Positions 56,034-64,000 of a DNA stretch of 64,000 nt are shown in pieces. This DNA comes from Xanthomonas sp. DAR 80977. Lineage in GTDB: Bacteria > Pseudomonadota > Gammaproteobacteria > Xanthomonadales > Xanthomonadaceae. Position 1 is the stretch's first letter. The number at the start of each line of letters is the position of its first letter. The notes below the pieces were generated by a model, which ran no database searches, was not told the DNA's origin, and was given only the letters and a program-made list of their open reading frames with translations. The translations under genes were made by a program, and so were the position numbers. The stretch lies in contig NZ_CP162487.1 in the NCBI RefSeq assembly GCF_041240605.1, positions 1,991,001 through 2,055,000 on the forward strand, read 5' to 3'.

Positions 56034-56816
56034 TCAGCGATTGCGGAACAGCGGCGGGCGCCGCTCCAGGAACGCGCGGGTGCCTTCGCGCATGTCTTCG
56101 CTGGAGAACAGCAGGCCGAACTGCGCGGTCTCGTATTCGAGGCCTTGCTCGATCGCCGATTCACCGCCGACCTGGATCGCGTCGAGGATGCCGCGCAAGG
56201 CCAGCGGCGCGGCGCCGGCCAGTTGCCGCGCCAGTTGCAGCGTGGCCTCGCGCAGTTCGGCCGCCGGCACCACGCGGTTGACCAGGCCCAGTTGCAGCGC
56301 GCGCGCCGCGTCGATCGGCGTGCCGAGCAGGCACAGCTCCAGCGCCGCGGCGCGGCCGGCCAGGCGCGCCAGGCGCTGGGTGCCGCCGAAGCCGGGGATC
56401 AGCCCGAGGTTGATCTCCGGCTGGCCGAGCCGGGCGCCGTCGGCGGCGATGCGCAGGTGGCAGGCCATGGCCAGCTCCAGCCCGCCGCCGAGCGCGAAAC
56501 CGTTGACCATCGCCAGCACCGGCTTGGGCATGCGCTCGATGCGGCGCATCAGGCGCTGGCCCAGTTGCGAGAAGTCGCGGCCCTGAACCGGTGTGAGTTC
56601 GTTCATCTCGGCGATGTCGGCGCCGGCCACGAAGGCCTTTTCGCCGGCGCCGGTCAGCACCACCACGCGGATTGCCGGGTCGGCCTCGGCCTCGGCGAAG
56701 GCCGCGTCCAGTGCCTGTAATGTTTGCCGATTCAACGCGTTGAGCTTGTCGACGCGGTTCACGGTGACGATGCGGATCGCATCCTGGGTAGCGGTGACGA
56801 CCGGCGTGCCGGACAT
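56034..56816 (-). CDS. Enoyl-CoA hydratase/isomerase family protein
   Basis: A 260-residue crotonase-fold enzyme. The oxyanion-hole segment AGADIAEM and the two catalytic glutamates, E114 in LGGGLELAMA and E134 in GQPEINLGL, are present, suggesting a true hydratase. The ATG at 56816 (MSGTPVV) is chosen because CAGGA lies at the right distance; 56822 is a possible earlier start. Role probably in fatty-acid degradation. Confidence 0.9.
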   Translation of the reverse strand: MSGTPVVTATQDAIRIVTVNRVDKLNALNRQTLQALDAAFAEAEADPAIRVVVLTGAGEKAFVAGADIAEMNELTPVQGRDFSQLGQRLMRRIERMPKPVLAMVNGFALGGGLELAMACHLRIAADGARLGQPEINLGLIPGFGGTQRLARLAGRAAALELCLLGTPIDAARALQLGLVNRVVPAAELREATLQLARQLAGAAPLALRGILDAIQVGGESAIEQGLEYETAQFGLLFSSEDMREGTRAFLERRPPLFRNR

Positions 56817-56973
56817 GGCCATTCCTGAGATGTAAAAAAAGAGTGAAGGGAACTCCGGCGACGCTTGTTTGTCAGAGTTGCGTCGTCGGTAGCGGTTACG
56901 CGCCGCGGCGGCTATCCTAACGCGTCATCTCAGGCGGCACAGGCCGTCCTGTGCCACCACCCTGGAGAATTGT

Positions 56974-57678
56974 TTGATGAAGTTGCGTTCTATTGCGGTC
57001 GCCGTGGCGGCCCTAGCCCTGAGCGGCAATGCGTTCGCCCAGGACACCTCGTCCGAGAAGGGCAAGCTGAGCTATTACTTCGGTTACGACTACGGCAACA
57101 ACCTTGCCGAACTGTCCGGCCGCGGCGAGCAGCTCGATATCAATGCGGTGGTGAAGGGCTTGCAGGATGCCTACGCCAAGAAGCAGCCGGCGGTTGCCGC
57201 CGACCAGCTGAAGCCGGCCGTGGAAGCGTTCCAGAAGCGCGAGCAGGCCCGTGCCCAGCAGGCCAAGGCCGACTACGAGAAGGCCGCTGCCGAGAACAAG
57301 ACCAAGAGCGACCAGTTCATCGCGCAGAACAAGGCCAAGGCCGGCGTGCAGACGCTGCCCAGCGGCGTGCAGTACCGCGTGATCGAAGCCGGCAAGGGCG
57401 CCAAGCCGACCCAGGCCAGCACCGTGCAGCTGGAAGTGGCCGGTCCGTACCCGTTCGGCCAGCGCCCGGCGCAGGCGCGTCCGGCGCAGCAGATCCCGTC
57501 GATCAAGGTCAGCGAAGTCGAGATGCAGGCCATGCGCGACACGCTGCTGCAGATGCCGGCCGGTTCCAAGTGGGAAGTGACCCTGCCGCCGGACAAGGCC
57601 TATGGCGCCGACCCGCGCACGCCGTTCCCGCCGAACGTGGCGGTGCAGTTCGAGATCAAGCTGGTCAGCGTCAAGTAA
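56974..57678 (+). CDS. FKBP-type peptidyl-prolyl isomerase-like protein, degenerate
   Basis: A 234-residue exported protein. Signal peptide cleaved after residue ~21 (LALSGNAFA-QD). The N-terminal half (KGKLSYYFGYDYGNNLAEL, then a long Ala/Lys/Gln helix) is the FKBP dimerisation domain. The C-terminal domain keeps GVQYRVIEAGKG and the DKAYGADPRTPFPPNVAVQF end, but the usual YTGxLxDGxxFDSS strand is replaced by AGPYPFGQRPAQARP. It may be a chaperone without isomerase activity. Confidence 0.85.
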   Translation: MMKLRSIAVAVAALALSGNAFAQDTSSEKGKLSYYFGYDYGNNLAELSGRGEQLDINAVVKGLQDAYAKKQPAVAADQLKPAVEAFQKREQARAQQAKADYEKAAAENKTKSDQFIAQNKAKAGVQTLPSGVQYRVIEAGKGAKPTQASTVQLEVAGPYPFGQRPAQARPAQQIPSIKVSEVEMQAMRDTLLQMPAGSKWEVTLPPDKAYGADPRTPFPPNVAVQFEIKLVSVK

Positions 57679-57702
57679 GCGCGCTGCACAGTGCATGACC
57701 CA

Positions 57703-57735
57703 TTGCGCCGGCGGCGACGCCGGCGCAATTTTTTT
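57703..57735 (+). terminator. Terminator after the FKBP gene
   Basis: TTGCGCCGGCG-GCGA-CGCCGGCGCAA, an 11-bp stem, followed by seven T. It lies ~25 bases past the stop. Confidence 0.85.
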
Positions 57736-57782
57736 GCGGCAGGGAAAGTGCCGCCGCCGGCGAATCGCGCTAGGCTGATCAG

Positions 57783-58595
57783 GTGTCGAATCCGATGGAT
57801 CCCGTCCCCCATGCATTGCTCACGCCCTGCATCGGCATCTGCGCCCTCGACGCGCAGGGCTATTGCGCGGGCTGCCTGCGCAGCGGCGACGAGATCGCGC
57901 GTTGGCGCGGCATGAGCGAGGCCGAGCGCCAGCGCTACATGCAGGAAATATTGCCGGCGCGCGGCTGGTCGCCGACGCCGGGCCAGCGCCTGGCCGAGCG
58001 CGCGCGGCTGCTGCGCGCGCTGCATCCGCTGCAGCTGCCGCCGGGCGGCCCGGGCTGGAACCACCACGAACTGCACGATCTGCTGCCCGACGGCGCACTG
58101 GCCGAGGCGGCGGTGCTGGTCGGGCTGCTGCCGCGCGCCGAAGGCACCCACGTGCTGCTGACCCGGCGCACCGACAGCCTGCGCCACCATGGCGGCCAGG
58201 TCAGCTTCCCGGGCGGCCGCATCGAGGCCGACGACGCCGACGCGGTGGCCGCGGCGATCCGCGAGAGCGGCGAGGAAATCGCGCTGTCCGCCGCGCAGGT
58301 GGAAGCGCTGGGCTATCTGGATCCGTTCGTGACCATCAGCGGCTTCCGGGTGATGCCGGTGGTGGCGGCGATCGATCCGGGGTTCGTGGCGCAGCCGCAT
58401 CCGGGCGAAGTGGCGGACGTGTTCGAAGTCCCGCTGGCCTACCTGATGGCGCCGGACAACCTGCGCAGCATCGAGACCGACTACCGCGGCCGGCCGCGGG
58501 TGGTGCTGGAATACGGCTGGCCGGGGCAGCGGATCTGGGGCGCGACCGCGGCGATCCTGCTCAACCTGCGCCAACGACTGGAGCACGCCGCATGA
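57783..58595 (+). CDS. DUF1289-NUDIX fusion, CoA pyrophosphatase-like
   Basis: A 270-residue protein. Residues ~14-50 are a DUF1289 segment with the conserved cysteines (TPCIGICALD, then YCAGCLRSGDEIARWRGMS); residues ~95-265 are a NUDIX hydrolase of the coenzyme-A pyrophosphatase type (LLTRRTDSLRHHGGQVSFPG, then the NUDIX box ending IRESGEEIAL). The first glutamate of the box is aspartate, as is common in CoA pyrophosphatases. The stop overlaps the rhodanese ATG. Both modules are in one frame. Confidence 0.88.
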   Translation: MSNPMDPVPHALLTPCIGICALDAQGYCAGCLRSGDEIARWRGMSEAERQRYMQEILPARGWSPTPGQRLAERARLLRALHPLQLPPGGPGWNHHELHDLLPDGALAEAAVLVGLLPRAEGTHVLLTRRTDSLRHHGGQVSFPGGRIEADDADAVAAAIRESGEEIALSAAQVEALGYLDPFVTISGFRVMPVVAAIDPGFVAQPHPGEVADVFEVPLAYLMAPDNLRSIETDYRGRPRVVLEYGWPGQRIWGATAAILLNLRQRLEHAA

Positions 58596-59455
58596 GCGAA
58601 CCGTCACCCGACTGGCAACGGCTGGTCGATGCGCCGACCCTGGCCGCCGCACTCGGCCATCCGCAGCTGCGGGTGGTGGATGCGCGCTTCGCGCTGGCCG
58701 ATCCGCAGGCCGGGCGCCAGGGCTACGCGCAGTCGCATCTGCCCGGTGCGGTCTATGCCGATCTCAACACCGATCTGTCCGACCTGGGCCGTGCTGGCCT
58801 GGGCCGGCATCCGCTGCCCGAGGCCGATGCATTCGCGCGGACGCTGGGACAGTGGGGCATCGCGCCGCAGACCCAGGTGGTGGTCTACGACGCCGGCGAC
58901 GGCAGCATGGCCGCGGCGCGGCTGTGGTGGATGCTGACCCTGCTCGGGCACCGCCGCGTCGCCGTGCTCGACGGCGGCCTGGCCGAATGGCGCCGGCGCG
59001 GCCTGCCGGAGACCGATGCCGTCGCCACGCCGGCGCCGCTGCCGGCGTATCCGCAACGCTTCGATACCACCCGCATCGCCGCTGCCGAAGAGGTCGCCGC
59101 GCGCCTGCACGAGGCGCCGGGCTGGCTGCTGGATGCGCGTGCCGGCGAGCGTTTCCGCGGCGAGGTCGAACCGATCGATCCGCTCGCCGGGCACGTGCCT
59201 GGCGCGCTCAACCGCCCGCTGGGCGAGAACCTGCGCGACGGGCGCCTGCGTCCGCCGCAGGAATTGCGCGCCGAGCTGGAGCCGCTGCTGCAGGGGCGCA
59301 ATCCGCGCGAGGTGGTGCTGATGTGCGGCTCCGGCGTGACCGCCTGCCATCTGCTGCTGGCGTTGGAACACGCCGGCCTGCACGGCGCGCGGGTCTATGC
59401 CGGATCGTGGAGCGGCTGGATCGCCGATCCGGCGCGGCCGCGCGCCAGCGGCTAG
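58592..59455 (+). CDS. Tandem rhodanese sulfurtransferase
   Basis: A 287-residue protein with two rhodanese domains; the C-terminal one holds the active cysteine in MCGSGVTACH, the CGSGVT loop typical of mercaptopyruvate sulfurtransferases. The N-terminal domain (RVVDARFALADPQAGRQGYA) is inactive as usual. It overlaps the preceding NUDIX gene by 4 bases. Confidence 0.92.
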   Translation: MSEPSPDWQRLVDAPTLAAALGHPQLRVVDARFALADPQAGRQGYAQSHLPGAVYADLNTDLSDLGRAGLGRHPLPEADAFARTLGQWGIAPQTQVVVYDAGDGSMAAARLWWMLTLLGHRRVAVLDGGLAEWRRRGLPETDAVATPAPLPAYPQRFDTTRIAAAEEVAARLHEAPGWLLDARAGERFRGEVEPIDPLAGHVPGALNRPLGENLRDGRLRPPQELRAELEPLLQGRNPREVVLMCGSGVTACHLLLALEHAGLHGARVYAGSWSGWIADPARPRASG

Positions 59456-59522
59456 CCGCCGCGGCGGGCGCGGCGGCGTGGCGCGAAAGGGGCATGGGGT
59501 GGCGAGCAGAGGGGGCAGGGCG

Positions 59523-60455
59523 ATGCGCTGGCGTGGAATGTGGATGCTGACGGCGGCGCTGAGCCTGGCGGGCTGCGGCGAGCGGCCGCGTGCCGCGGGC
59601 GCCGATGCCTCGCCGCGCTCGCAGTCCGGCGCGCACTACCGGATGGCGGTGGAGCAGCGCCGCGCGCAGCGCGTGGCGCGGCTGCGCGCGCCGGCCGGCT
59701 GGCTCAGCTATACCGGTTCCGGCCGGTTGCGCGGCGGCGTGCACCAGGTGGGCAGCGCGGCGGACAACGACGTGCAACTGCCCGGCGGTCCGGCGCACCT
59801 GGGCAGCGTGCGCGTCGACGCCGATGCCGGCGTGTTCTTCGAGGCCGCCGCGGATGCCGCTCCGACCGTGCATGGACAGCCGTTCCGCGCCGGTCGCCTC
59901 GGCACCGACGCGGCGCACGGCACCGAGACGCGGCTGGCGCTGGGCGAGCAGGAGTTCTACGTGGTGCGCACCGGCAACCTGTTCGGTTGGCGCTTCCGCG
60001 ATCCGCACGCGGCCGCGCGCAGCAGCTTCCGCGGCATCGACTATTTCCCGATCGATCCGCGCTGGCGCGTGGTCGCCGACTGGCATCCGGCGCCGGCGCC
60101 GCGCGCGATCGTGCTGCTCACCTCGATCGGCACGCCGCAGCCGCTGGCGCTGGCGGGCAGCGCCGAGTTCACCCTCGGCGGCCGCCGCCATCGCCTGCAG
60201 GCGCTGCGCGACGACGACGGCAAGCGCCTGTTCTTTCCGTTCACCGACCGCACCAGCGGCCGCGAGAGCTATGGCGGCGCGCGCTATCTGTTCGTCGAGC
60301 CGGCGCAGGGCGAGCGCATCGTGCTGGACTTCAACCTGGCGCAGAACCCGCCGTGCGCGTTCACCGCGCACGTGGTGTGCCCGCTGGCGCCGGTCGGCAA
60401 TCGCCTGGAGCTGGCGGTGACCGCGGGCGAGAAGAACTACGTGGGGCCGCGCTGA
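59523..60455 (+). CDS. DUF1684 lipoprotein
   Basis: A 310-residue exported protein. Lipobox LSLAGC gives a lipidated C18. The mature protein matches the DUF1684 pattern: a GWLSYTGSGRLRGGVHQVGS region, then RFRDPHAAARSSFRGIDYFP, TSGRESYGGARYLFVEP and a C-terminal LDFNLAQNPPCAFTAH. Function unknown. ATG 59523 is chosen because the upstream frame is arginine-rich shadow. Confidence 0.85.
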   Translation: MRWRGMWMLTAALSLAGCGERPRAAGADASPRSQSGAHYRMAVEQRRAQRVARLRAPAGWLSYTGSGRLRGGVHQVGSAADNDVQLPGGPAHLGSVRVDADAGVFFEAAADAAPTVHGQPFRAGRLGTDAAHGTETRLALGEQEFYVVRTGNLFGWRFRDPHAAARSSFRGIDYFPIDPRWRVVADWHPAPAPRAIVLLTSIGTPQPLALAGSAEFTLGGRRHRLQALRDDDGKRLFFPFTDRTSGRESYGGARYLFVEPAQGERIVLDFNLAQNPPCAFTAHVVCPLAPVGNRLELAVTAGEKNYVGPR

Positions 60456-60490
60456 GCGGTGCGGCGCCGTGGCAGGAATGCCCGGCAGCG

Positions 60491-60556
60491 TATAGGAGCA
60501 GCTTCAGCCGCGACCGGCAAGCTGATGGCGTGTGTCGCGGCTGAAGCCGCTCCTAC
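60491..60556. repeat. REP-like inverted repeat
   Basis: TATAGGAGCAGCTTCAGCCG at the left pairs with CGGCTGAAGCCGCTCCTA at the right with one mismatch. It lies between the converging DUF1684 and ampD genes. Confidence 0.88.
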
Positions 60557-60567
60557 AGGGAGCGGTG

Positions 60568-61161
60568 TCAGTGGCCGGAATGCGCATCCGCCGAAGGCGC
60601 ATAAGGCAGCAGCGTCACCGCGTCCAGCACCTGCGTCCACGGAAAGCGCGGACCGGGATCGAGCTTGCGCTGCACCTGCAGCGCCGGATCGTCGCTGGCG
60701 GGTTCGCGGCTGCGGTCCAGCGCGTCGTGCCCGGCGATGTGGCGCAGCCGCGGCAGCTGCGCCTGCAGCTGCCGCAGCAGCGCGATCAGCGCCTGGATCT
60801 GCGCCGGCGGATAGGCTTCCTGCATCGCCTGGTGGCGCGAATCCAGCCAGTGCGGATAGCGCCCGCGATTGACCAGTTCGATGCCCAGCGACTGCGGGTT
60901 GTAGCCGCGCACGTGGTGCGCCACCCGCTCCAGCGGCACGTAGCGGTGCACGCTGCCGTCGCGGTCGATGTAGAAGTGGCCGCTGTTGCCGGTGCCCGAC
61001 GGATACAGCACGCGTTCGCCGTAGGCGCGCGCGCTGGCCAGGTCGGGCAGTTCGGTGCAATGGATCACCGCCAGCTCGATCGCGTCCAGCGTGCGCGCCT
61101 GCAGCCGTTCGACGTAGGGCAGGGGGGCATCGTGGATCGGCAACGGCGGGGTCTGCGGCAT
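60568..61161 (-). CDS. ampD: N-acetylmuramoyl-L-alanine amidase, AmpD-like
   Basis: A 197-residue zinc amidase (Amidase_2). Zinc-ligand regions are IHCTELP (H34), and the GHD block near residue 142; GNSGHFYIDRDGSVHRYVP and RGYNPQSLGIELVNRG are family blocks. No signal peptide, so it should be cytoplasmic and cleave anhydro-muropeptides in wall recycling, with influence on any AmpC/AmpR system. Divergent from the MOSC gene. Confidence 0.85.
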   Translation of the reverse strand: MPQTPPLPIHDAPLPYVERLQARTLDAIELAVIHCTELPDLASARAYGERVLYPSGTGNSGHFYIDRDGSVHRYVPLERVAHHVRGYNPQSLGIELVNRGRYPHWLDSRHQAMQEAYPPAQIQALIALLRQLQAQLPRLRHIAGHDALDRSREPASDDPALQVQRKLDPGPRFPWTQVLDAVTLLPYAPSADAHSGH

Positions 61162-61183
61162 GCGCGGATGCTAGCATTCGCCG

Positions 61184-61675
61184 ATGACTCTGAATCCCGA
61201 TAGCCCGCTGGCGACGCTGCTCGCCACGTTGCCGCGCGCCGGACGCGTGGACTGGATAGGCCTGCGCCCGGCGCGCGACGTGCCGATGCTCGAGGTGCAG
61301 CACGCGCTGGCGCACGCCGACGGCGGCCTGTTCGGCGATCGCTACGCCGGCCGCAACGGCGCGCGCGGGCTGACCCTGATCCAGGCCGAGCACCTGCCGG
61401 CGATCGCCGCACTGGCCGGCCATGCGCAGGTGGCGCCGGCGACGTTGCGGCGCAACGTGGTCGTGTCCGGCATCCCGCTGATCGCGCTGAAGGGGCGCCG
61501 CTTCCGCATCGGCGAGGTCGAGCTGGAAGGCGTCGCGCCGTGCGATCCGTGCTCGCGCATGGAGGATGCGCTGGGCCCCGGCGGCTACAACGCGATGCGC
61601 GGCCATGGCGGCCTGTGCGCGCGGATCCTGCATGGCGGCACGCTGCGGCTGGGCGATGCGGTGGTGGCGCTGTGA
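61184..61675 (+). CDS. MOSC domain protein
   Basis: A 163-residue single MOSC domain. It has the conserved cysteine in CDPCSRME, ARGLTLIQAEHL and RRNVVVSGIPL. MOSC proteins bind or transfer sulfur/molybdenum cofactor ligands; this stand-alone form lacks the ferredoxin part of YiiM-like reductases. It overlaps the next gene by 4 bases. Confidence 0.88.
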   Translation: MTLNPDSPLATLLATLPRAGRVDWIGLRPARDVPMLEVQHALAHADGGLFGDRYAGRNGARGLTLIQAEHLPAIAALAGHAQVAPATLRRNVVVSGIPLIALKGRRFRIGEVELEGVAPCDPCSRMEDALGPGGYNAMRGHGGLCARILHGGTLRLGDAVVAL

Positions 61676-62199
61676 GCCGCGGCCACTGCATCCTCGCGCA
61701 CGGGTTCGAGAGCGGTCCGGACGCGATCAAGGTCGCGGCGCTGGCCGAGGTCGCGCAGCGCCTGGGCTGGAGCCACGCGCGTCCGGACTTCACCGACCTG
61801 GACGCGCGCCGCGAGGTCAGCCAGCTCGGCGACGTGCCGGCGCGGCTGCAGCGCCTGCTGCAGCTGGCGCAGGACGCCGCGCAGCGTGGACCGCTGGTGC
61901 TGGCCGGCTCCAGCCTGGGCGCGTACATCGCCGCGCAGGTATCGCTGCAGGTGCCGGTGCGCGGCCTGTTCCTGATGGTGCCGCCGACGCGGATGGGCTG
62001 GATGCCGGCGCTGGACGCGGCGCCGGTGCCGATCTCGATCGTGCATGCCTGGCACGACGAACTGATTCCCGCCGCCGAGGTGATCGCCTGGGCGCAGGCG
62101 CGCGCGGCGCGGCTGCTGCTGGTCGACGACATGCACCGCCTGGGCGACCACGTCGAGACGTCGGCGCGGGCCTTCGCCGAACTGCTGGAAACGCTGTGA
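61672..62199 (+). CDS. Small alpha/beta hydrolase, YqiA-like
   Basis: A 175-residue esterase-like protein starting at GTG 61672, overlapping the MOSC stop. HGFESGPDAIK, the nucleophile motif AGSSLGAYIA, an aspartate in HAWHDELIP and a histidine in DDMHRLGDH give a full Ser-Asp-His set. Substrate unknown. Confidence 0.82.
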   Translation: MSRGHCILAHGFESGPDAIKVAALAEVAQRLGWSHARPDFTDLDARREVSQLGDVPARLQRLLQLAQDAAQRGPLVLAGSSLGAYIAAQVSLQVPVRGLFLMVPPTRMGWMPALDAAPVPISIVHAWHDELIPAAEVIAWAQARAARLLLVDDMHRLGDHVETSARAFAELLETL

Positions 62200-62242
62200 G
62201 CGCGGCGCCAGGCCAGGCATGCCGCGGCAACCGGAGGGTCGG

Positions 62243-62752
62243 ATGGAGCTGAAGATTCGCGCCGAAACGCAAGCCGACCACGCCGCGATCGAGGCGCTGA
62301 CCCTGGTCGCGTTCTTCCGCGTCGCGCACAGCCGCCATGACGAGCAGCAGATCATCGAACGGCTGCGCGCGGACGGTGCCTTGACCCTGTCGCTGGTGGT
62401 CGAACACGACGGCTACATCGTCGGCCATGTGGCGGTGTCGCCGGTGCAACTGACCGACGGCAGCCGCGGCTGGTACGCGCTGGGGCCGCTGTCGGTGGGG
62501 CCGGGCCACCAGCGCCAGGGACTGGGCACGCGGCTGGTGCGCGAGGCGCTGGCGCAGCTGCAGGCGCTGGGTGCGGCCGGCTGCGTGGTGCTCGGCGAGC
62601 CCGCGTTCTACGCGCGCTTCGGCTTCGCGCCCGAACCGGGGCTGGTGCTGCCCGGGGTGCCGGCCGGGTACTTCCAGGCGATCGGTTTCGGCGACCGCCT
62701 GCCGCCGGTGGCCGAGGCCGAATACCACGACGCGTTCCTGGCCGGCGGCTGA
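62243..62752 (+). CDS. GNAT family N-acetyltransferase
   Basis: A 169-residue acetyltransferase (YhbS-like). The acetyl-CoA loop is GPLSVGPGHQRQGLGTRLV, followed by CVVLGEPAFYARFGFAPE. GGAGGG lies just upstream of the ATG. Substrate unknown. Confidence 0.85.
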   Translation: MELKIRAETQADHAAIEALTLVAFFRVAHSRHDEQQIIERLRADGALTLSLVVEHDGYIVGHVAVSPVQLTDGSRGWYALGPLSVGPGHQRQGLGTRLVREALAQLQALGAAGCVVLGEPAFYARFGFAPEPGLVLPGVPAGYFQAIGFGDRLPPVAEAEYHDAFLAGG

Positions 62753-62918
62753 GCGCCGCCGCCGCGCCGCTGCCGGGCGCGGCGAAACGCGGGTTACCAT
62801 CGGCGTCCCGATCCACGTCTTGAGGCTTCCTCCGATGCGCCAGTGATGCCGCCGTCTTCGACGGCCTTGTCCGTTCCTGCCGAATGCGGCGGGCGTGACC
62901 GGCATCCCTGGAGGTTTC

Positions 62919-64000
62919 ATGACGCATCCCTTGCTCGCGCTGGACAGCGCGTCCTATGTCCTGGCCGATGGCAGGATCCTGTTTTCCGATCTCGATTTCG
63001 CGCTCGATGCGCGGCGCACCGGCCTGGTCGGCCGCAACGGCGTCGGCAAGAGCGTGTTGGCGCGCCTGCTCGCCGGCCAGCTGGCGCCGAGCGGCGGCCA
63101 CTGCCGCCGGCACGGCCGCGTGCACTACCTGCCGCAGCAGATCGTGCGCGGCGCCGACGCCACGGTGGCGTCGCTGGCCGGCGTGCGCCCGGCGCTGGAC
63201 GCGCTGGCGCGGATCGAGGCCGGCAGCACCGATCCGGCCGACTTCGACGCGCTCGGCGAGCGCTGGGACATCGCCCAGCGCCTGCGCAGCGAACTGCAGC
63301 TGTGCGGGCTCGGCCACCTGTCCCCGCAGCGTCCGGCCGCCGAACTCAGCGGCGGCGAGGCGATGCGCGTGGCGCTGCTCGGCGCCTGGCTGTCCGCGGC
63401 GGACGTGCTGATCCTGGACGAGCCGAGCAACCATCTCGACCGCGACCAGCGCCGGCAACTGCAGCAGCAACTGCAGCGCTGGCCGCACGGGTTGCTGGTG
63501 ATCAGCCACGATCGCGCGCTGCTGCAGGACATGCAGCGCATCGTGGAGCTGTCGTCGCTGGGCCTGCGCGACTATGGCGGCGGTTACGCGTTCTACGCGC
63601 AGTGCAAGGCGCAGGAGCAGCAGCAGGCGCTGGCCGAACTGGAGCGCCGCAAGCACGAGCGCCGCCGCCAGGGCGATGCGCTGCGCGAGCAGCAGGCGCG
63701 CCAGCAGCGGCGCAGCGCACACGGCCGGCGCCAGGCGCAGGACGCCAACCAGGCGCCGATCCTGCTCGGCCGGCAGCGGCAGCGCAGCGAGCACAGCGCC
63801 GGCAAGCACCAGCAGCAAGCGGCTGCCGCGCAGGCACGGCTGTCGGCGCAGGTGCGCGAGGCCGCGCACGCGGTCGAGGCCGCGGCGCCGGTCGTGCTGT
63901 TCGCGCCGACGCCGGCTGCGGCGGCCGGGCGCACGGTCGCCGAACTGCACGGCCTGCGGCTGCCGTACGCGCCGCCCGCGCGCGCCGCGCTGGACCTGTG
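62919..64000 (+). CDS. ABC-F family ATPase, truncated by the window edge
   Basis: The first 360 residues of an ABC-F protein (two ATPase domains, no membrane part). Domain 1 has Walker A GRNGVGKS, the signature ELSGGEAMRV and Walker B VLILDEPSNHLD. The linker after ~residue 215 is a long charged coiled coil rich in Gln and Arg, and the second ATPase domain only begins at the edge. CTGGAGG lies before the ATG. ABC-F proteins act on the ribosome; the exact type cannot be fixed from this part. Continues past 64000. Confidence 0.88.
   Translation, partial: MTHPLLALDSASYVLADGRILFSDLDFALDARRTGLVGRNGVGKSVLARLLAGQLAPSGGHCRRHGRVHYLPQQIVRGADATVASLAGVRPALDALARIEAGSTDPADFDALGERWDIAQRLRSELQLCGLGHLSPQRPAAELSGGEAMRVALLGAWLSAADVLILDEPSNHLDRDQRRQLQQQLQRWPHGLLVISHDRALLQDMQRIVELSSLGLRDYGGGYAFYAQCKAQEQQQALAELERRKHERRRQGDALREQQARQQRRSAHGRRQAQDANQAPILLGRQRQRSEHSAGKHQQQAAAAQARLSAQVREAAHAVEAAAPVVLFAPTPAAAAGRTVAELHGLRLPYAPPARAALDL

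Noticed and set aside
58192..58275. Broken NUDIX box in the fusion protein
   Set aside because: The apparent deviation (Asp for the first Glu, one extra residue) is the normal form in CoA-pyrophosphatase-type NUDIX proteins.

Overview
The window is high-GC (roughly 68-70 %) gammaproteobacterial chromosome, most likely a Xanthomonas or a close relative in the Xanthomonadaceae/Lysobacteraceae. Evidence: an emrRCAB-type efflux operon, a VirK-family secreted protein, many copies of the GTAGGAGCGGCTTCAGCCGCGA-type intergenic repeat, frequent GTG starts and gene content typical of that family. No plasmid, phage or transposase signature was seen, so this reads as ordinary chromosome with a few accessory patches.

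Layout. 0.3-10.5 kb: a small periplasmic DUF2147 protein, an outer-membrane-type protein, then a tight operon of unknown pathway (FGGY kinase, class II aldolase, class III aminotransferase, a catalytically dead aldolase paralogue, an MFS transporter fused to a short-chain dehydrogenase, an aldehyde dehydrogenase), followed by a TetR regulator. 10.7-12.9 kb: parC. 13-18.8 kb: an AraC regulator divergent from emrR-emrC-emrA-emrB multidrug efflux. 18.9-23.3 kb: a double-domain SGNH hydrolase, an XRE regulator and three tRNA-Leu(CAG) genes around virK. 23.5-28.4 kb: RNase R, an unrecognised orphan, a GFA-family protein, and rlmB. 28.4-39.3 kb: MacAB plus outer-membrane factor, a divergent two-component system, and a large propeller-GGDEF sensor.

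39.4-43.7 kb: two small compositionally different orphans, RNase T, then a metallophore-type RiPP locus (EGKCG-motif precursor, DUF692 MNIO enzyme, DUF2063 partner) beside an RcnB-like protein. 43.9-51.5 kb: a phosphate regulon run (phoU, pstBAC, two pstS genes, an OprP/OprO-type porin) with PHO-box-like repeats ahead of both pstS genes. 51.8-54.6 kb: beta-carbonic anhydrase plus SulP transporter. 55-64 kb: housekeeping genes (nth, a crotonase, an FKBP-like protein, a NUDIX hydrolase fused to DUF1289, a tandem rhodanese, a DUF1684 lipoprotein, ampD, MOSC, an esterase, GNAT) and an ABC-F ATPase running off the right edge.

The most unusual items are the 1.8-9.7 kb operon with its dead aldolase and transporter-dehydrogenase fusion, and the MNIO-dependent EGKCG peptide locus at 41.2-43.2 kb. 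REP-like inverted repeats sit mostly between converging genes. The transport operons (emr, macAB, pst, SulP) show clear operon structure and, for emr and pst, visible cis elements.
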